Shown: positions 25,563-34,354, counted from the stretch's first letter. The stretch: 64,000 nt of DNA from Mesonia aestuariivivens (GCF_019311235.1 NZ_JAHWDF010000007.1:1-64000), one strand, 5' to 3'. Translations and numbers: made by a program. Notes: generated from the letters alone by a model not told the origin.

Positions 25563-26024
25563 TTAAGAATGTAAATCGAGTAGTCTAAGCACTACCAACA
25601 ACTGTCCGGTATGGTAGGCATTATGCTCTACAATAAGCATTAATTGCCTAAACAAGGTATGCTCTTTACTATTTTTAATAAGTGAATTTAAATCTAAATC
25701 TTCATCTTCAACAATAGCAATTAGCTCTTTTCTTTGTTTAAAAAACTGTTGCTTTAAATCTTCCCAAGCCTGTTTATTTTTTGGTGTTTGTACTTTAGAC
25801 CAATAACCATCGGGCCATTGTGGAGCTAGATAATTTTCGTCCAATATGTAGTTAAGAATATCTTGTTGTGCAAAAACAATATGGTAAAATAACTCATAAA
25901 AAGAGTATGGAAGTCCTTCTGGTCTAACTCCTAATTGTTTAATATTAATCTCTTCTACAACTTCATCTAAAGGGGTAAATGCTTCCCCTCCCTCTAAATG
26001 TTTAATAAGCTGTTTTCTTATCAT
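25563..26024 (-). CDS. DinB-family (DfsB) protein
   Basis: A 153-residue four-helix-bundle protein of the DinB/YfiT superfamily. Metal-binding histidines are visible in FYELFYHIVFAQQD and EHNAYHTGQLLVVLR, the usual HxxxHxxQ pattern. It is presumably a metal-dependent thiol transferase or hydrolase with unknown substrate. A 45-bp gap separates it from the small membrane protein gene upstream on the same strand, so the two may be co-transcribed. Confidence 0.85.
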   Translation of the reverse strand: MIRKQLIKHLEGGEAFTPLDEVVEEINIKQLGVRPEGLPYSFYELFYHIVFAQQDILNYILDENYLAPQWPDGYWSKVQTPKNKQAWEDLKQQFFKQRKELIAIVEDEDLDLNSLIKNSKEHTLFRQLMLIVEHNAYHTGQLLVVLRLLDLHS

Positions 26025-26069
26025 ATGAAATTATATTTTAAATAATGAATAAATAGTTTCTTAGACCTT

Positions 26070-26252
26070 TTAAACTCTACCCTTCAAGGCGTTAAAAACC
26101 CAGGCAACCGCAAGAAAACCTACACCTACTGCTCCAAAACCATAACCCGCAATTTCTCTATATTTAAATGCTGCTAAACTTAGTAAACCTAGGCCTACTA
26201 AAATCATAATAAATGTGGCCCAAGCCAACACTGTATTTTTATTCATACTCAT
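26070..26252 (-). CDS. CAL67264-family small membrane protein
   Basis: A 60-residue protein with two transmembrane helices (about residues 8-28, LAWATFIMILVGLGLLSLAA, and 36-54). The sequence NKNTVLAWATFIMILVGLG matches what I recall of the CAL67264 family, conserved and almost restricted to Flavobacteriaceae. The ATG at residue 3 (26246) is an equally good start. The function is unknown. Confidence 0.8.
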   Translation of the reverse strand: MSMNKNTVLAWATFIMILVGLGLLSLAAFKYREIAGYGFGAVGVGFLAVAWVFNALKGRV

Positions 26253-26419
26253 ATCTATCTAATTATTTAGGGCTTCAAAAAGCAAATTCAAATTATAATG
26301 TTATCAATAATTTACTTTTATATTAATAAATTAAAATTAAAACTCTTATTTCTTAATGTATTTTATAAATATCTCACTTTTTGCTTTAAAATTTAGTTAT
26401 AAAAATGATAAGCTTTTTG

Positions 26420-26427
26420 TATTTTCG
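26420..26427 (+). promoter_or_regulatory. predicted -7 element of the acyl-CoA carboxylase gene
   Basis: TATTTTCG has one mismatch to TAnnTTTG; the same variant occurs ahead of aconitase. It is 14 bases before the leader element at 26441. Confidence 0.45.
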
Positions 26428-26440
26428 TTACCAAAAATAG

Positions 26441-26539
26441 AAAAGCGTGAGGGATTGAGCGTTATGTTTGAGCTCTTTTTATTTTGTTAAAAATAAAAAA
26501 GCGAGTAGCAAAAGTCCGACCCGATAGGGACACGCTTTA
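26441..26539 (+). promoter_or_regulatory. structured leader element upstream of the carboxylase gene (copy A)
   Basis: An outer 8-bp stem AAAGCGTG (26442-26449)/CACGCTTT (26531-26538) encloses an inner 10-bp hairpin TTTTTATTTT/AAAATAAAAA and a CCCgataGGG stem-loop near the 3' end. It ends 14 bases before the start codon at 26553, so it would lie entirely in the 5' UTR. It is homologous in opening sequence and layout to copy B at 25441-25531 on the other strand. Confidence 0.6.
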
Positions 26540-26552
26540 AAAATAAAGGTGA

Positions 26553-28196
26553 ATGGATTTAAAATTCAATAAAAACGAAGATCATAATAAATTATTACTT
26601 TCAGATTTACGTAGCAAACTTGCAAAAGTAAAATTAGGCGGTGGCGAAAAACGTATTGAAAAGCATCATGCAAAAGGCAAAATGACAGCTCGTGAACGTA
26701 TTAATTTTTTACTCGATAACGCAGAAGAGGCTATTGAGATTGCTGCATTTGCTGGTGATGAGATGTATAAAGAACACGGTGGTTGCCCCAGTGGTGGTGT
26801 GGTGGTAAAAATTGGTAAAGTTTCTGGAAAACAAGTTATTGTGGTTGCTAACGATGCTACCGTAAAAGCAGGCGCTTGGTTTCCTATTACCGGAAAGAAA
26901 AACCTTCGTGCCCAAGAAATATCTATTGAAAATAAATTACCTATCATTTATTTAGTAGATAGTGCAGGAGTTTATTTACCCATGCAAGATGAAATCTTTC
27001 CTGATAAAGAACATTTCGGAAGAATTTTTAGAAACAATGCTGTAATGAGCAGTATGGGAATTACCCAAATTGCTGCGGTTATGGGGAGCTGCGTTGCAGG
27101 AGGCGCATATTTACCTATTATGAGTGATGAAGCTATCATCGTAGAAAAAACAGCTAGCATTTTCTTAGCCGGAAGTTATTTGGTGAAAGCTGCAATTGGA
27201 GAAAGTGTTGATAATGAATCTTTAGGTGGTGCTACCACTCATTGTGAAGTAAGCGGAGTTACCGATTATAAAGCGAAAGATGATAAAGATGCGCTCACCA
27301 AGATTAAAAATATCATGGATAAAATTGGTGATGCTGAAAATGCTGGTTTTAACCGAAAGAAAGCTATAAAACCAAAATTAGATCCGCAAGAAATATTTGG
27401 TCATTTACCCGCAAAACGAAGTGATCAATACGATATGATGGAAATCATTAACCGTTTGATTGATGACTCAAATTTTGAAGAATATAAAGCTGGCTACGGG
27501 CAAACCATAATAACAGGTTATGCAAGAATCGACGGTTGGGCAGTCGGGATCGTTGCTAATCAACGTAAAATAGTTAAGACTACTGCTGCCAAAACTAAAC
27601 CTAAAGAGATGCAATTTGGTGGTGTAATTTACTCAGATTCTGCTGATAAAGCCACTCGCTTTATTGCTAACTGTAATCAAAAGAAAATTCCGTTAGTATT
27701 TTTACAAGATGTTACTGGATTTATGGTAGGTAGTAAAAGTGAACACGGCGGCATTATTAAAGATGGTGCTAAAATGGTAAACGCTGTAAGTAACTCTGTG
27801 GTTCCTAAGTTTACGGTAATTATCGGAAATTCTTATGGTGCAGGAAATTATGCAATGTGTGGGAAAGCCTATGATCCTCGTTTAATTGTAGCCTGGCCAA
27901 GTGCTGAGTTAGCCGTAATGAGCGGAAATTCTGCAGCTAAAGTACTTTTACAAATTGAAACTGCCTCTCTAAAGAAAAAAGGCGAAGAGATTACTGAAGA
28001 AAAAGAAAGAGAGCTTTACGATAAAATTAAAGCAGATTACGACCGTCAAGTAAGTCCATATTACGCAGCTTCAAGAATTTGGACAGATGCAGTAATCAAT
28101 CCGTTAGACACCAGAAAATGGATTTCTACAGGAATTGAAGCTGCTAATCATGCACCTATCACCAAAGATTTTAATTTAGGGGTTATTCAAACCTAG
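26553..28196 (+). CDS. acyl-CoA carboxylase, carboxyltransferase (beta) subunit
   Basis: A 547-residue biotin-dependent carboxyltransferase of the propionyl/methylcrotonyl-CoA carboxylase beta family. The N-terminal part has KMTARERINFLLD and GGCPSGGVVVKIG (acyl-CoA side). The C-terminal part has FGGVIYSDSADKATRFI and GNSYGAGNYAMCGKAYDPR (biotin side). It transfers CO2 from carboxybiotin to an acyl-CoA in branched-chain amino acid or propionate metabolism. The biotin carboxylase/carrier subunit is not in this window. The gene is isolated between the structured leader and a strong terminator. Confidence 0.92.
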   Translation: MDLKFNKNEDHNKLLLSDLRSKLAKVKLGGGEKRIEKHHAKGKMTARERINFLLDNAEEAIEIAAFAGDEMYKEHGGCPSGGVVVKIGKVSGKQVIVVANDATVKAGAWFPITGKKNLRAQEISIENKLPIIYLVDSAGVYLPMQDEIFPDKEHFGRIFRNNAVMSSMGITQIAAVMGSCVAGGAYLPIMSDEAIIVEKTASIFLAGSYLVKAAIGESVDNESLGGATTHCEVSGVTDYKAKDDKDALTKIKNIMDKIGDAENAGFNRKKAIKPKLDPQEIFGHLPAKRSDQYDMMEIINRLIDDSNFEEYKAGYGQTIITGYARIDGWAVGIVANQRKIVKTTAAKTKPKEMQFGGVIYSDSADKATRFIANCNQKKIPLVFLQDVTGFMVGSKSEHGGIIKDGAKMVNAVSNSVVPKFTVIIGNSYGAGNYAMCGKAYDPRLIVAWPSAELAVMSGNSAAKVLLQIETASLKKKGEEITEEKERELYDKIKADYDRQVSPYYAASRIWTDAVINPLDTRKWISTGIEAANHAPITKDFNLGVIQT

Positions 28197-28214
28197 TAAA
28201 AGATAAATTGAAAC

Positions 28215-28249
28215 AAAAAAAAGCCGTTTTTAAGAAACGGCTTTTTTTT
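28215..28249. terminator. terminator between the carboxylase gene and yaaA
   Basis: Arms AAAAAAAAGCCGTTT (28215-28229) and AAACGGCTTTTTTTT (28235-28249). It has T-runs on both strands and serves the two convergent genes. Confidence 0.92.
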
Positions 28250-28270
28250 GCTTTTGAATCGAAAGAAAAA

Positions 28271-29032
28271 CTACCTCACAAATACAGGCTCGCTTTCTTT
28301 TTCGGTATATTCTTCACTAAACTTATAATCTTCGTAGTCAAATCCTTTTAAATCGTCTAAGGTTTTTGCATTAGTATCTATAATGTATCGAGCCATAGAT
28401 CCTCTCGCTTTTTTTGCATAAAAACTAATAATTTTAAGCTTTCCATTTTTAAAATCCTTAAAAACAGGTGAAATTATTTTTGCCTTTATTTTTTTAGCAT
28501 CTACTGCTTTAAAGTATTCATTACTAGCAAGATTTATAAAAAGCTCACCTTCTGCTAATTCATCATTTAAAGATTGTGTGACTTTCTCTCGCCAAACTTC
28601 ATAAAGATTTTGATGCGATTCTATAGGAAGTTTGGTTCCCATTTCTAATCGATAAGGCTGAATTAAATCTAACGGACGCAAAATACCATACATTCCCGAT
28701 AAAATTCTCAACATATCTTGCAATAAATCTACATTATGTTTTTCTATCGTATAAGCATCTAAACCAGTGTATACATCTCCAGCAAACAAGTAAGCTGCAG
28801 GTCGTGAATTTTTTTGCGTATGTGTTTCTTGAAATTCTTGGTAACGCGTGTAATTCAAATCGGCTAACTTATCGCTAATCCCCATCAAATCAGCAATTTC
28901 ATTTTTAGACATTCTAGCCAACTTACGGTTAATTTTAACTGCCTGATCAACAAACTTAGGTTGTGTACCGCGATTGGTAGGTAATTCACTTTCTTGATCT
29001 AAAGATTTTGCAGGAGAAACGACTATTTTCAT
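28271..29032 (-). CDS. yaaA: peroxide stress protein YaaA
   Basis: A 253-residue member of the YaaA/DUF328 family, which limits Fenton damage under peroxide stress. The hallmark start [12 protein letters not shown], the GDVYTGLDA block and the C-terminal [18 protein letters not shown] are all present. Length is normal. It is monocistronic. The following 29033-29186 gap holds a small AAGAAAT/ATTTCTT repeat and no gene. Confidence 0.93.
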   Translation of the reverse strand: MKIVVSPAKSLDQESELPTNRGTQPKFVDQAVKINRKLARMSKNEIADLMGISDKLADLNYTRYQEFQETHTQKNSRPAAYLFAGDVYTGLDAYTIEKHNVDLLQDMLRILSGMYGILRPLDLIQPYRLEMGTKLPIESHQNLYEVWREKVTQSLNDELAEGELFINLASNEYFKAVDAKKIKAKIISPVFKDFKNGKLKIISFYAKKARGSMARYIIDTNAKTLDDLKGFDYEDYKFSEEYTEKESEPVFVR

Positions 29033-29186
29033 TGTTATTATTTTCAGACTATTGCCAAAAAATATCTTTTAGCAATACGATTCCACACAAAAATAGGGCT
29101 TATCTTTAGTTAAAAAGAAATAATTTATAATTTCTTAGTAATCTAAGTATAGACTAAAATGATAAGTTAAACATCGAATTATTTGT

Positions 29187-30236
29187 CTATAATACCTCTT
29201 TTTGATTCTTAGCATAGCTTCTCCATTTTTCGATACACTTCTGCATATCTTCAGGAATATCGGTATTAAAGCTCATCCATTTTTTAGTAATAGGATGCTC
29301 AAAACCTAAAGTTTTAGCATGCAATGCTTGACGAGGTAAAACTTTAAAACAATTATCTACAAACTGTTTGTATTTTGTAAACGAAGTTCCTTTTAGAATG
29401 CGCTCGCCACCATAGCGTTCGTCATTAAAAAGCGTGTGGCCAATATACTTCATATGCACCCGAATTTGATGCGTTCTTCCGGTTTCTAATTTACAAGAAA
29501 CCAAGGTCACATAACCAAAACGTTCTAAGACTTTATAATGAGTAACCGCAGGTTTTCCGTTTTCGGCTTCATCGCCTTCGTAAACCATATTTTGTAAACG
29601 ATTTTTAGGGTTTCTACCAATATTACCCTCAATAGTTCCTTCATCATCCTCTACATTTCCCCAAACTAAGGCTACATATTCACGTTCACTCGTTTTATGA
29701 AAAAATTGCTGTGTAAGGTAAGCCATTGCATTTTCAGTTTTGGCCACCACAAGCAATCCGCTGGTATCTTTATCTATACGGTGTACTAACCCTGGACGTT
29801 CACTACTATTATTTGGTAAATTATCAAAATGATAGATTAGGGCATTAATCAAAGTGCCGGAATAATTACCATGGCCTGGATGTACCACCATTCCTGCAGA
29901 TTTATTAACCACCAATAATGCTTCATCTTCATAAACCACCTCTAACGGAATATTCTCCGGTGTTAATAAATTTTCATAAGGCGGGTGTTCAAACAAAACT
30001 TTTACTTCATCACCAGCCTTAACCCTGTAATTTTGTTTTACTGCAATGCCATTTACAAATACATTTCCATTTTTAGCAGATTGCTGTACTTTATTACGGG
30101 TTGCATTTTCAACAAAATTCATTAAAAATTTATCTACACGTAAAGGTTCTTGCCCTTTAGATGCAGTAAAACTATAATGCTCGTATAAATCGTCGCTTCC
30201 GCTATTTTCTTCTATTTGTCCTTCTTCGTTCATCAC
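29187..30236 (-). CDS. RluA-family (RluD-like) ribosomal large-subunit pseudouridine synthase
   Basis: A 349-residue protein. An acidic N-terminus precedes an S4 RNA-binding domain at about 32-85 (LRVDKFLMNFVENATRNKVQ). The catalytic domain has the RluA motif RPGLVHRIDKDTSGLLVVAK with catalytic D155. GRTHQIRVHMKYIGHTLFND is the conserved C-terminal block. By similarity it makes pseudouridines in 23S rRNA (RluD-type). It follows the PASTA gene by 6 bp in a conserved flavobacterial neighbourhood with ddl and coaD. Confidence 0.92.
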   Translation of the reverse strand: MMNEEGQIEENSGSDDLYEHYSFTASKGQEPLRVDKFLMNFVENATRNKVQQSAKNGNVFVNGIAVKQNYRVKAGDEVKVLFEHPPYENLLTPENIPLEVVYEDEALLVVNKSAGMVVHPGHGNYSGTLINALIYHFDNLPNNSSERPGLVHRIDKDTSGLLVVAKTENAMAYLTQQFFHKTSEREYVALVWGNVEDDEGTIEGNIGRNPKNRLQNMVYEGDEAENGKPAVTHYKVLERFGYVTLVSCKLETGRTHQIRVHMKYIGHTLFNDERYGGERILKGTSFTKYKQFVDNCFKVLPRQALHAKTLGFEHPITKKWMSFNTDIPEDMQKCIEKWRSYAKNQKEVL

Positions 30237-30242
30237 TTCAAC

Positions 30243-30812
30243 TTAATTTACACTATTGTAATTTTGAGTTCCATCTCCTAAAACCATATCAATTTTAGCT
30301 GTTTTTCTCACTTTATCTCCTGCTTTTAGGGGTTTCCCCTTATAGGTGAGTTCTAAAACTGCATTTTCGGCAAAATCTGGTTTATAAGAAATATCGCCTA
30401 TTTCAAAACCAAGTGATAAAAGTTTAGAGGTAACTTGGCGTTTAGTGATTCTTTTAAATTTAGGGATTTCTAGCTTAGGATAATCTGAAGGATTTAATTT
30501 AATATAAATCTTTCTATTTTCTTTTACATATTTCCCTGCTTCTGGAGTTTGCTCGATGACAGAATACCTAGGAAAATCTGGATTGTAGTTAGCAGAATCT
30601 AAGATCACTTTTCGTAAATCCATTTCTTCTAGCTTTTTATCTACAATATCTAAAGATAGTCTTGATAAATCTGGTACTTCTATACGCTGATCGTGATTTG
30701 TGGTATCATCTAGCCAATGCATGGCAACAAATACCAAAACAACTATTGCGATAATAGCAATAACAATTTGAATTAAAAATGTCTTGCTGAAAATGAATTT
30801 GAAAAAGCTCAT
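30243..30812 (-). CDS. membrane-anchored PASTA-domain protein
   Basis: A 189-residue protein. One transmembrane helix (about residues 10-32, FLIQIVIAIIAIVVLVFVAM) is followed by two extracytoplasmic PASTA repeats (IEVPDLSRLSLDIVDKKLEE and PKFKRITKRQVTSKLLSLGF). PASTA domains bind peptidoglycan fragments or beta-lactam-like ligands when fused to kinases or PBPs; here no kinase is attached. I prefer the ATG at 30812 (MSFFKFIFSKTF) over 30836, which adds MCNNLLII. It is divergent from ddl, a cell-wall gene, which suits a wall-related role. Confidence 0.85.
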   Translation of the reverse strand: MSFFKFIFSKTFLIQIVIAIIAIVVLVFVAMHWLDDTTNHDQRIEVPDLSRLSLDIVDKKLEEMDLRKVILDSANYNPDFPRYSVIEQTPEAGKYVKENRKIYIKLNPSDYPKLEIPKFKRITKRQVTSKLLSLGFEIGDISYKPDFAENAVLELTYKGKPLKAGDKVRKTAKIDMVLGDGTQNYNSVN

Positions 30813-30853
30813 TATTATTAATAAATTATTGCACAAAGATATAAAAACACCTG

Positions 30854-30861
30854 TATTTTTG
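30854..30861 (+). promoter_or_regulatory. predicted -7 element of ddl
   Basis: TATTTTTG fits TAnnTTTG, 57 bases before the ddl ATG. Confidence 0.5.
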
Positions 30862-30887
30862 TAATAAATAATACAAGGCTTATTTTA

Positions 30888-30895
30888 CAAACGTA
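30888..30895 (-). promoter_or_regulatory. predicted -7 element of the PASTA-rluD operon
   Basis: Reverse-strand TACGTTTG fits TAnnTTTG. With the ddl box at 30854-30861, the two divergent transcripts would overlap at their 5' ends. Confidence 0.45.
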
Positions 30896-30917
30896 AATAG
30901 CGAATAAAAAGTTTATA

Positions 30918-31895
30918 ATGAAGAAAAAAATTGCCATCGCCATGGGCGGTTATTCCAGTGAATATAAGATTTCTCTAAACAGTGGCGAATTAGTTTACAA
31001 ATATACCAACCTAGATTTATTTGAACCCTATAGAGTACATATTTTAGAAAATGGGTGGTTTGTAGTACTTGACAATGGCGAAAAATACGTGATTAATAAA
31101 GCCGATTTTTCTACGGAAATCAATAACGAGAAAATTACTTTCGATAGTGTTTTCAATACTATTCACGGATCTCCTGGTGAAGATGGTATTTTTCAAGGTT
31201 ACCTAGAAATGCTTAATATCCCGCAAACCGCCTGCGATTATTACCAAGCTGCACTTACCTTTAACAAAAGAGATTGCATTAGCATTCTTCGGGCTTACGG
31301 AATAAAAACTGCTAAAAATTTCTTTCTAAATAAAGGTGACAATTTTGACGAAGAAGAAATTTTAGAACGTGTAGGTTTACCGTGTTTTGTAAAAGCGAAT
31401 AAGGCTGGAAGTAGCTTCGGAATTTCTAAAGTAAAAAAGAAAGAAGAATTAAAAAAAGCTATTGAGTTTTCTTTTGAAGAAGATGAAGAAGTAATTATCG
31501 AATCTTTCTTAGATGGTACCGAAGTTTCTGTAGGTGTGATTCAATATGAAGGTGAAGTTTTACCGCTACCAGTAACCGAAATTATTTCTGAAAATGAATT
31601 TTTCGATTACGAAGCAAAATATTTAGGAATGTCGAAAGAAATTACACCCGCCAATATTTCTGAAGAAGATCGCATAAAAGTTCAAAACCAAGCCAAGCGT
31701 ATTTTTCAGGTATTAAAATTAAAAGGCCTCACGCGTGCCGAATTTATTTTTCACGAAGGCGAACCACATTTTATAGAAGTAAATACCAATCCTGGGTTGA
31801 GCGAAGCCAGTATTTTACCCCAACAAGCTAAAGCTGCCGGTATAAGCTTAAGCGATCTATTTACCAATGTGATTGAAGCTTCACTTCTTTCTTAA
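30918..31895 (+). CDS. ddl: D-alanine--D-alanine ligase
   Basis: A 325-residue ATP-grasp ligase making D-Ala-D-Ala for peptidoglycan. Features are MKKKIAIAMGGYSSEYKISL at the N-terminus, NTIHGSPGEDGIFQGYLEM (substrate loop), CFVKANKAGSSFGISKVKKK (ATP-grasp lysine) and FIEVNTNPGLSEASILPQQA (metal-binding Glu/Asn). Length is normal. Confidence 0.95.
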   Translation: MKKKIAIAMGGYSSEYKISLNSGELVYKYTNLDLFEPYRVHILENGWFVVLDNGEKYVINKADFSTEINNEKITFDSVFNTIHGSPGEDGIFQGYLEMLNIPQTACDYYQAALTFNKRDCISILRAYGIKTAKNFFLNKGDNFDEEEILERVGLPCFVKANKAGSSFGISKVKKKEELKKAIEFSFEEDEEVIIESFLDGTEVSVGVIQYEGEVLPLPVTEIISENEFFDYEAKYLGMSKEITPANISEEDRIKVQNQAKRIFQVLKLKGLTRAEFIFHEGEPHFIEVNTNPGLSEASILPQQAKAAGISLSDLFTNVIEASLLS

Positions 31896-31949
31896 GAAAT
31901 GCTTATCTTCACTAAGATTTTAGAATAATATAAATTTCAAGCTTTATTT

Positions 31950-32402
31950 ATGAAAAGAGCGGTTTTCCCTGGTTCATTTGATCCTTTAACTTTAGGACAT
32001 TACGATATTATCGAACGCGGACTCAAACTTTTTGATGAAATAATTTTAGCCATTGGCGTAAATGCCGATAAGCAATATATGTTTTCTTTAGAGCAGCGCC
32101 AGCAATTTATTAAAGAAGCTTTTAAAGATGAACCCAAAATAAAAGTAAAAACCTACGAAGGCTTAACGGTAGATTTCTGTATAAAAGAAAATGCCGATTT
32201 TATTTTGCGAGGACTACGAAATCCTGCCGATTTTGAGTTTGAAAAAGCCATTGCTCATACCAATCGTAAATTACAGAAAATTGAAACAGTATTCTTACTA
32301 ACTTCCAGTGGAAAAAGTTATATCTCCTCTTCTATTGTTCGAGATGTAATAAGAAATAATGGAGATTACACGTTATTGGTTCCTGATGCGGTTAGGGTTT
32401 AA
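31950..32402 (+). CDS. coaD: phosphopantetheine adenylyltransferase
   Basis: A 150-residue nucleotidyltransferase of CoA synthesis. PGSFDPLTLGHYDIIERG holds the (T/H)xGH site. RGLRNPADFEFE and SSSIVRDVIRNNGD complete the active site. The C-terminus is VPDAVRV. A second, diverged copy of the last 22 or so codons occurs at 34532-34602, downstream of the next three genes. Confidence 0.95.
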   Translation: MKRAVFPGSFDPLTLGHYDIIERGLKLFDEIILAIGVNADKQYMFSLEQRQQFIKEAFKDEPKIKVKTYEGLTVDFCIKENADFILRGLRNPADFEFEKAIAHTNRKLQKIETVFLLTSSGKSYISSSIVRDVIRNNGDYTLLVPDAVRV

Positions 32403-32623
32403 TTTAGTAGTTAGTGGTTAATGGTTAGTAAAATAAAGTATATTTTTGTAATTCACCACACAATTTGTCTTGCTGAGCCTGACCGTCCGTCAGAAGGGCT
32501 TGTTTACTCCCTTGAATCTTCAATTTCAACAATCGCATCACAACTATTTATAAAAGATAATGGGAACCTGAAACAAGTTCAGGGTGACAGTGTGTTTTTA
32601 TAACAACTAACACCTATATAAAA
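32403..32623. repeat. intergenic REP-like repeat region after coaD
   Basis: The segment opens with a GTTAG-rich tract (32408-32430). It then carries two hairpins: CTGAC-cgtcc-GTCAG at 32479-32493 and CCTGAA-acaag-TTCAGG at 32567-32583, followed by GGTGACA. The motif CCTGAAACAAGTTCAGGGTG is the type of dispersed intergenic element common in flavobacterial genomes. The 60-codon open frame crossing it (32421-32603) is not credible as a gene. Confidence 0.6.
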
Positions 32624-33142
32624 TTATTGAATATACTTTTTTAAAGTAGAAATAATCTCTTCTTTAGTTTGGTTGTAATTAGTTTGCTCTAAAACTTCAT
32701 TATTTTCATTAAATACCATAAAGCTAGAATACCCCATTTCATTTGCGTTACAACTTTCACAAATACTTTGAATCGTCTTTTTTAAGAATCCCAATAACGG
32801 TTTATCTTTTAAAATATAGAAAGGTTCTCCATACCCGTAATAAAAAAGATGATCCTCTAGTTCTTCCTTATTCTTTTCTTTGGTATTTGTTACCACAAAT
32901 AATTCAAAATTTTCTTTATGAGCTTTTTTGTACAACTCATCTAATTCTGGAAAAACATCCCTACTTGCAGAACAAAATTGGTTGAAAATGAAAACAATCT
33001 TATATGGCTCCCGGCTTTCAAAAATCTTATTTTTCAACTCATCCAATTGAAGAATATTTACATGAGTTTGAAAAGCTTCATTTTGAGCTATCATCGAATT
33101 ATAAAAAGTAAATAGAGTAATAATAATAATAAAACACCTCAT
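32624..33142 (-). CDS. exported thioredoxin-fold-like protein with a single active-site Cys
   Basis: A 172-residue protein with a signal sequence (CFIIIITLFTFYNSMIAQ). The core IVFIFNQFCSASRDVFPEL aligns in style with TlpA-type active sites, but the second cysteine is replaced (CSAS). FMVFNENNEVL near the end resembles the post-cis-Pro strand. A CESCNANEMG block adds further cysteines. It is probably a periplasmic redox-fold protein with altered chemistry. It is the last of three same-strand genes forming an accessory block. Confidence 0.55.
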   Translation of the reverse strand: MRCFIIIITLFTFYNSMIAQNEAFQTHVNILQLDELKNKIFESREPYKIVFIFNQFCSASRDVFPELDELYKKAHKENFELFVVTNTKEKNKEELEDHLFYYGYGEPFYILKDKPLLGFLKKTIQSICESCNANEMGYSSFMVFNENNEVLEQTNYNQTKEEIISTLKKYIQ

Positions 33143-33155
33143 AACTAATAATTCC

Positions 33156-33770
33156 TTATTTATCTGAACTTCTATTTAGATTTTCCAACACATATCCTCG
33201 CCAAGTTTGCGACAACCCCCAATGATCTTGCACATCTATATTTAACAAGATAATTTTAATATTTTCGCCTGCCCTTTTTTGGCGTAAAAGTACGCCATAC
33301 CATTCATTTAGTAATTTTATAATAATTGGCTTTTGCTCCCCACTTACAAGCATCCAATTAATCACAAATGTATAAGTGTACAAATGTTTATCTTCAAAAA
33401 CTTCACCGGAATTATAGTGAGCGATTTTTTCTGTTAAAAACTCTAAACTTGGTTGATCTTTATCAGTTTTTTTTCTAATTCTTTTAAAATTGCTGAGCTT
33501 TCTTTCAGAACTAATATTATCAATGCTTTCCAAATATTTTCCTTCCTTATTAAACACAAAAATTATTGGAGAAGCAAAAAAGCTAGTTTGAGTATGAGCT
33601 TTAAAACTTTCAAAATCTTTAGTAATATAAATATCTTCCGGATGGAATACAAGATTGTTTTTCTGAATATAACTATCTAAAGAATCTGAATTTTTAAAAT
33701 TATAAACGTACTGTGATTGAGAAAAAACAGAAAGCGTTAATAAATAAAATAAATAGGTGATTTTTTTCAT
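33156..33770 (-). CDS. exported protein of unknown function (possible thioredoxin-like fold)
   Basis: A 204-residue protein with signal peptide MKKITYLFYLLTLSVFSQSQ. FFASPIIFVFNKEGKYLESI looks like the central strands of a thioredoxin-like fold, but there are no cysteines in the expected place. The C-terminal half (INWMLVSGEQKPIIIKLLNE, WGLSQTWRGYVLENLNR) has no family I recognise. It lies 13 bp upstream of the CSAS-motif gene, so they are co-transcribed. Confidence 0.5.
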   Translation of the reverse strand: MKKITYLFYLLTLSVFSQSQYVYNFKNSDSLDSYIQKNNLVFHPEDIYITKDFESFKAHTQTSFFASPIIFVFNKEGKYLESIDNISSERKLSNFKRIRKKTDKDQPSLEFLTEKIAHYNSGEVFEDKHLYTYTFVINWMLVSGEQKPIIIKLLNEWYGVLLRQKRAGENIKIILLNIDVQDHWGLSQTWRGYVLENLNRSSDK

Positions 33771-33838
33771 TTAATCATTTTAAATTGAAACCGTCTAAGT
33801 ATAACAAAATAAATATACTTAGACGGTTAAATTATTTT

Positions 33839-34354
33839 TTAAAAGCGCACATAATAGCTATTTACATCTTCAAAACGCTCAAGAGGATATTTCCCTCTTT
33901 TTAAGGTAAAGCCTCTTTTAAGACCTATCTCTTCAGCGACTTCGTCTTCTAATATGTAATCTTCTTCCATTATGAAAAACTCTCCTCCTTCTTTTTTAAT
34001 AAAATCATCTAAAATTTCTGGAGATACTTCTAAAACTAATTTATCAATACCTTCTATATGTTCAATAGTGAAATTAGTTTCAAGCGTTGAAGTTTGGTTA
34101 GGAGCAGCCGGATCTGGTGGCACATTAACCCATGTTGGATCTCCAATAGGAGTATTCACTTTTATTTTATCAATACGGCAAATTCCCAAACCTCCACAAT
34201 TTTTTGATGTTCTCCCTATTCTAAGCTTAATGGAACCTCCCCATCCACCACCTCCTGGTGCTATAGTACTTTCAACTGAGGCTTGTGATTGATTAATTTT
34301 AGCATTAGATCCCGAGGAAACAATATCATTACTATCATTAGTACAAGAAATCAT
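33839..34354 (-). CDS. Gly/Cys-containing lipoprotein, signal peptide separated by a frameshift
   Basis: A 171-residue frame from ATG 34354 (MISCTNDSNDIVSSG). It holds a glycine-rich stretch (APGGGGWGGSIKLRIG), a CGGLGICRIDKIKV motif with two cysteines, and an acidic C-terminal half (FFIMEEDYILEDEVAEEIG). Upstream, an ATG at 34401 opens MKIKVIYFF and then falls out of frame. One extra base in the T7 run (reverse strand; forward 34375-34381) would join them into MKIKVIYFFSLLLVVSMISC, a complete lipoprotein signal with lipobox. The gene is thus either freshly frameshifted, subject to homopolymer variation, or mis-sequenced. The family is not recognised. Confidence 0.5.
   Translation of the reverse strand: MISCTNDSNDIVSSGSNAKINQSQASVESTIAPGGGGWGGSIKLRIGRTSKNCGGLGICRIDKIKVNTPIGDPTWVNVPPDPAAPNQTSTLETNFTIEHIEGIDKLVLEVSPEILDDFIKKEGGEFFIMEEDYILEDEVAEEIGLKRGFTLKRGKYPLERFEDVNSYYVRF

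Noticed and set aside
32421-32603. 60-codon open frame after coaD
   Set aside because: It lies across the REP-like hairpins and GTTAG tract, has no signal or known domain, and its codons follow repeat sequence rather than protein constraint.
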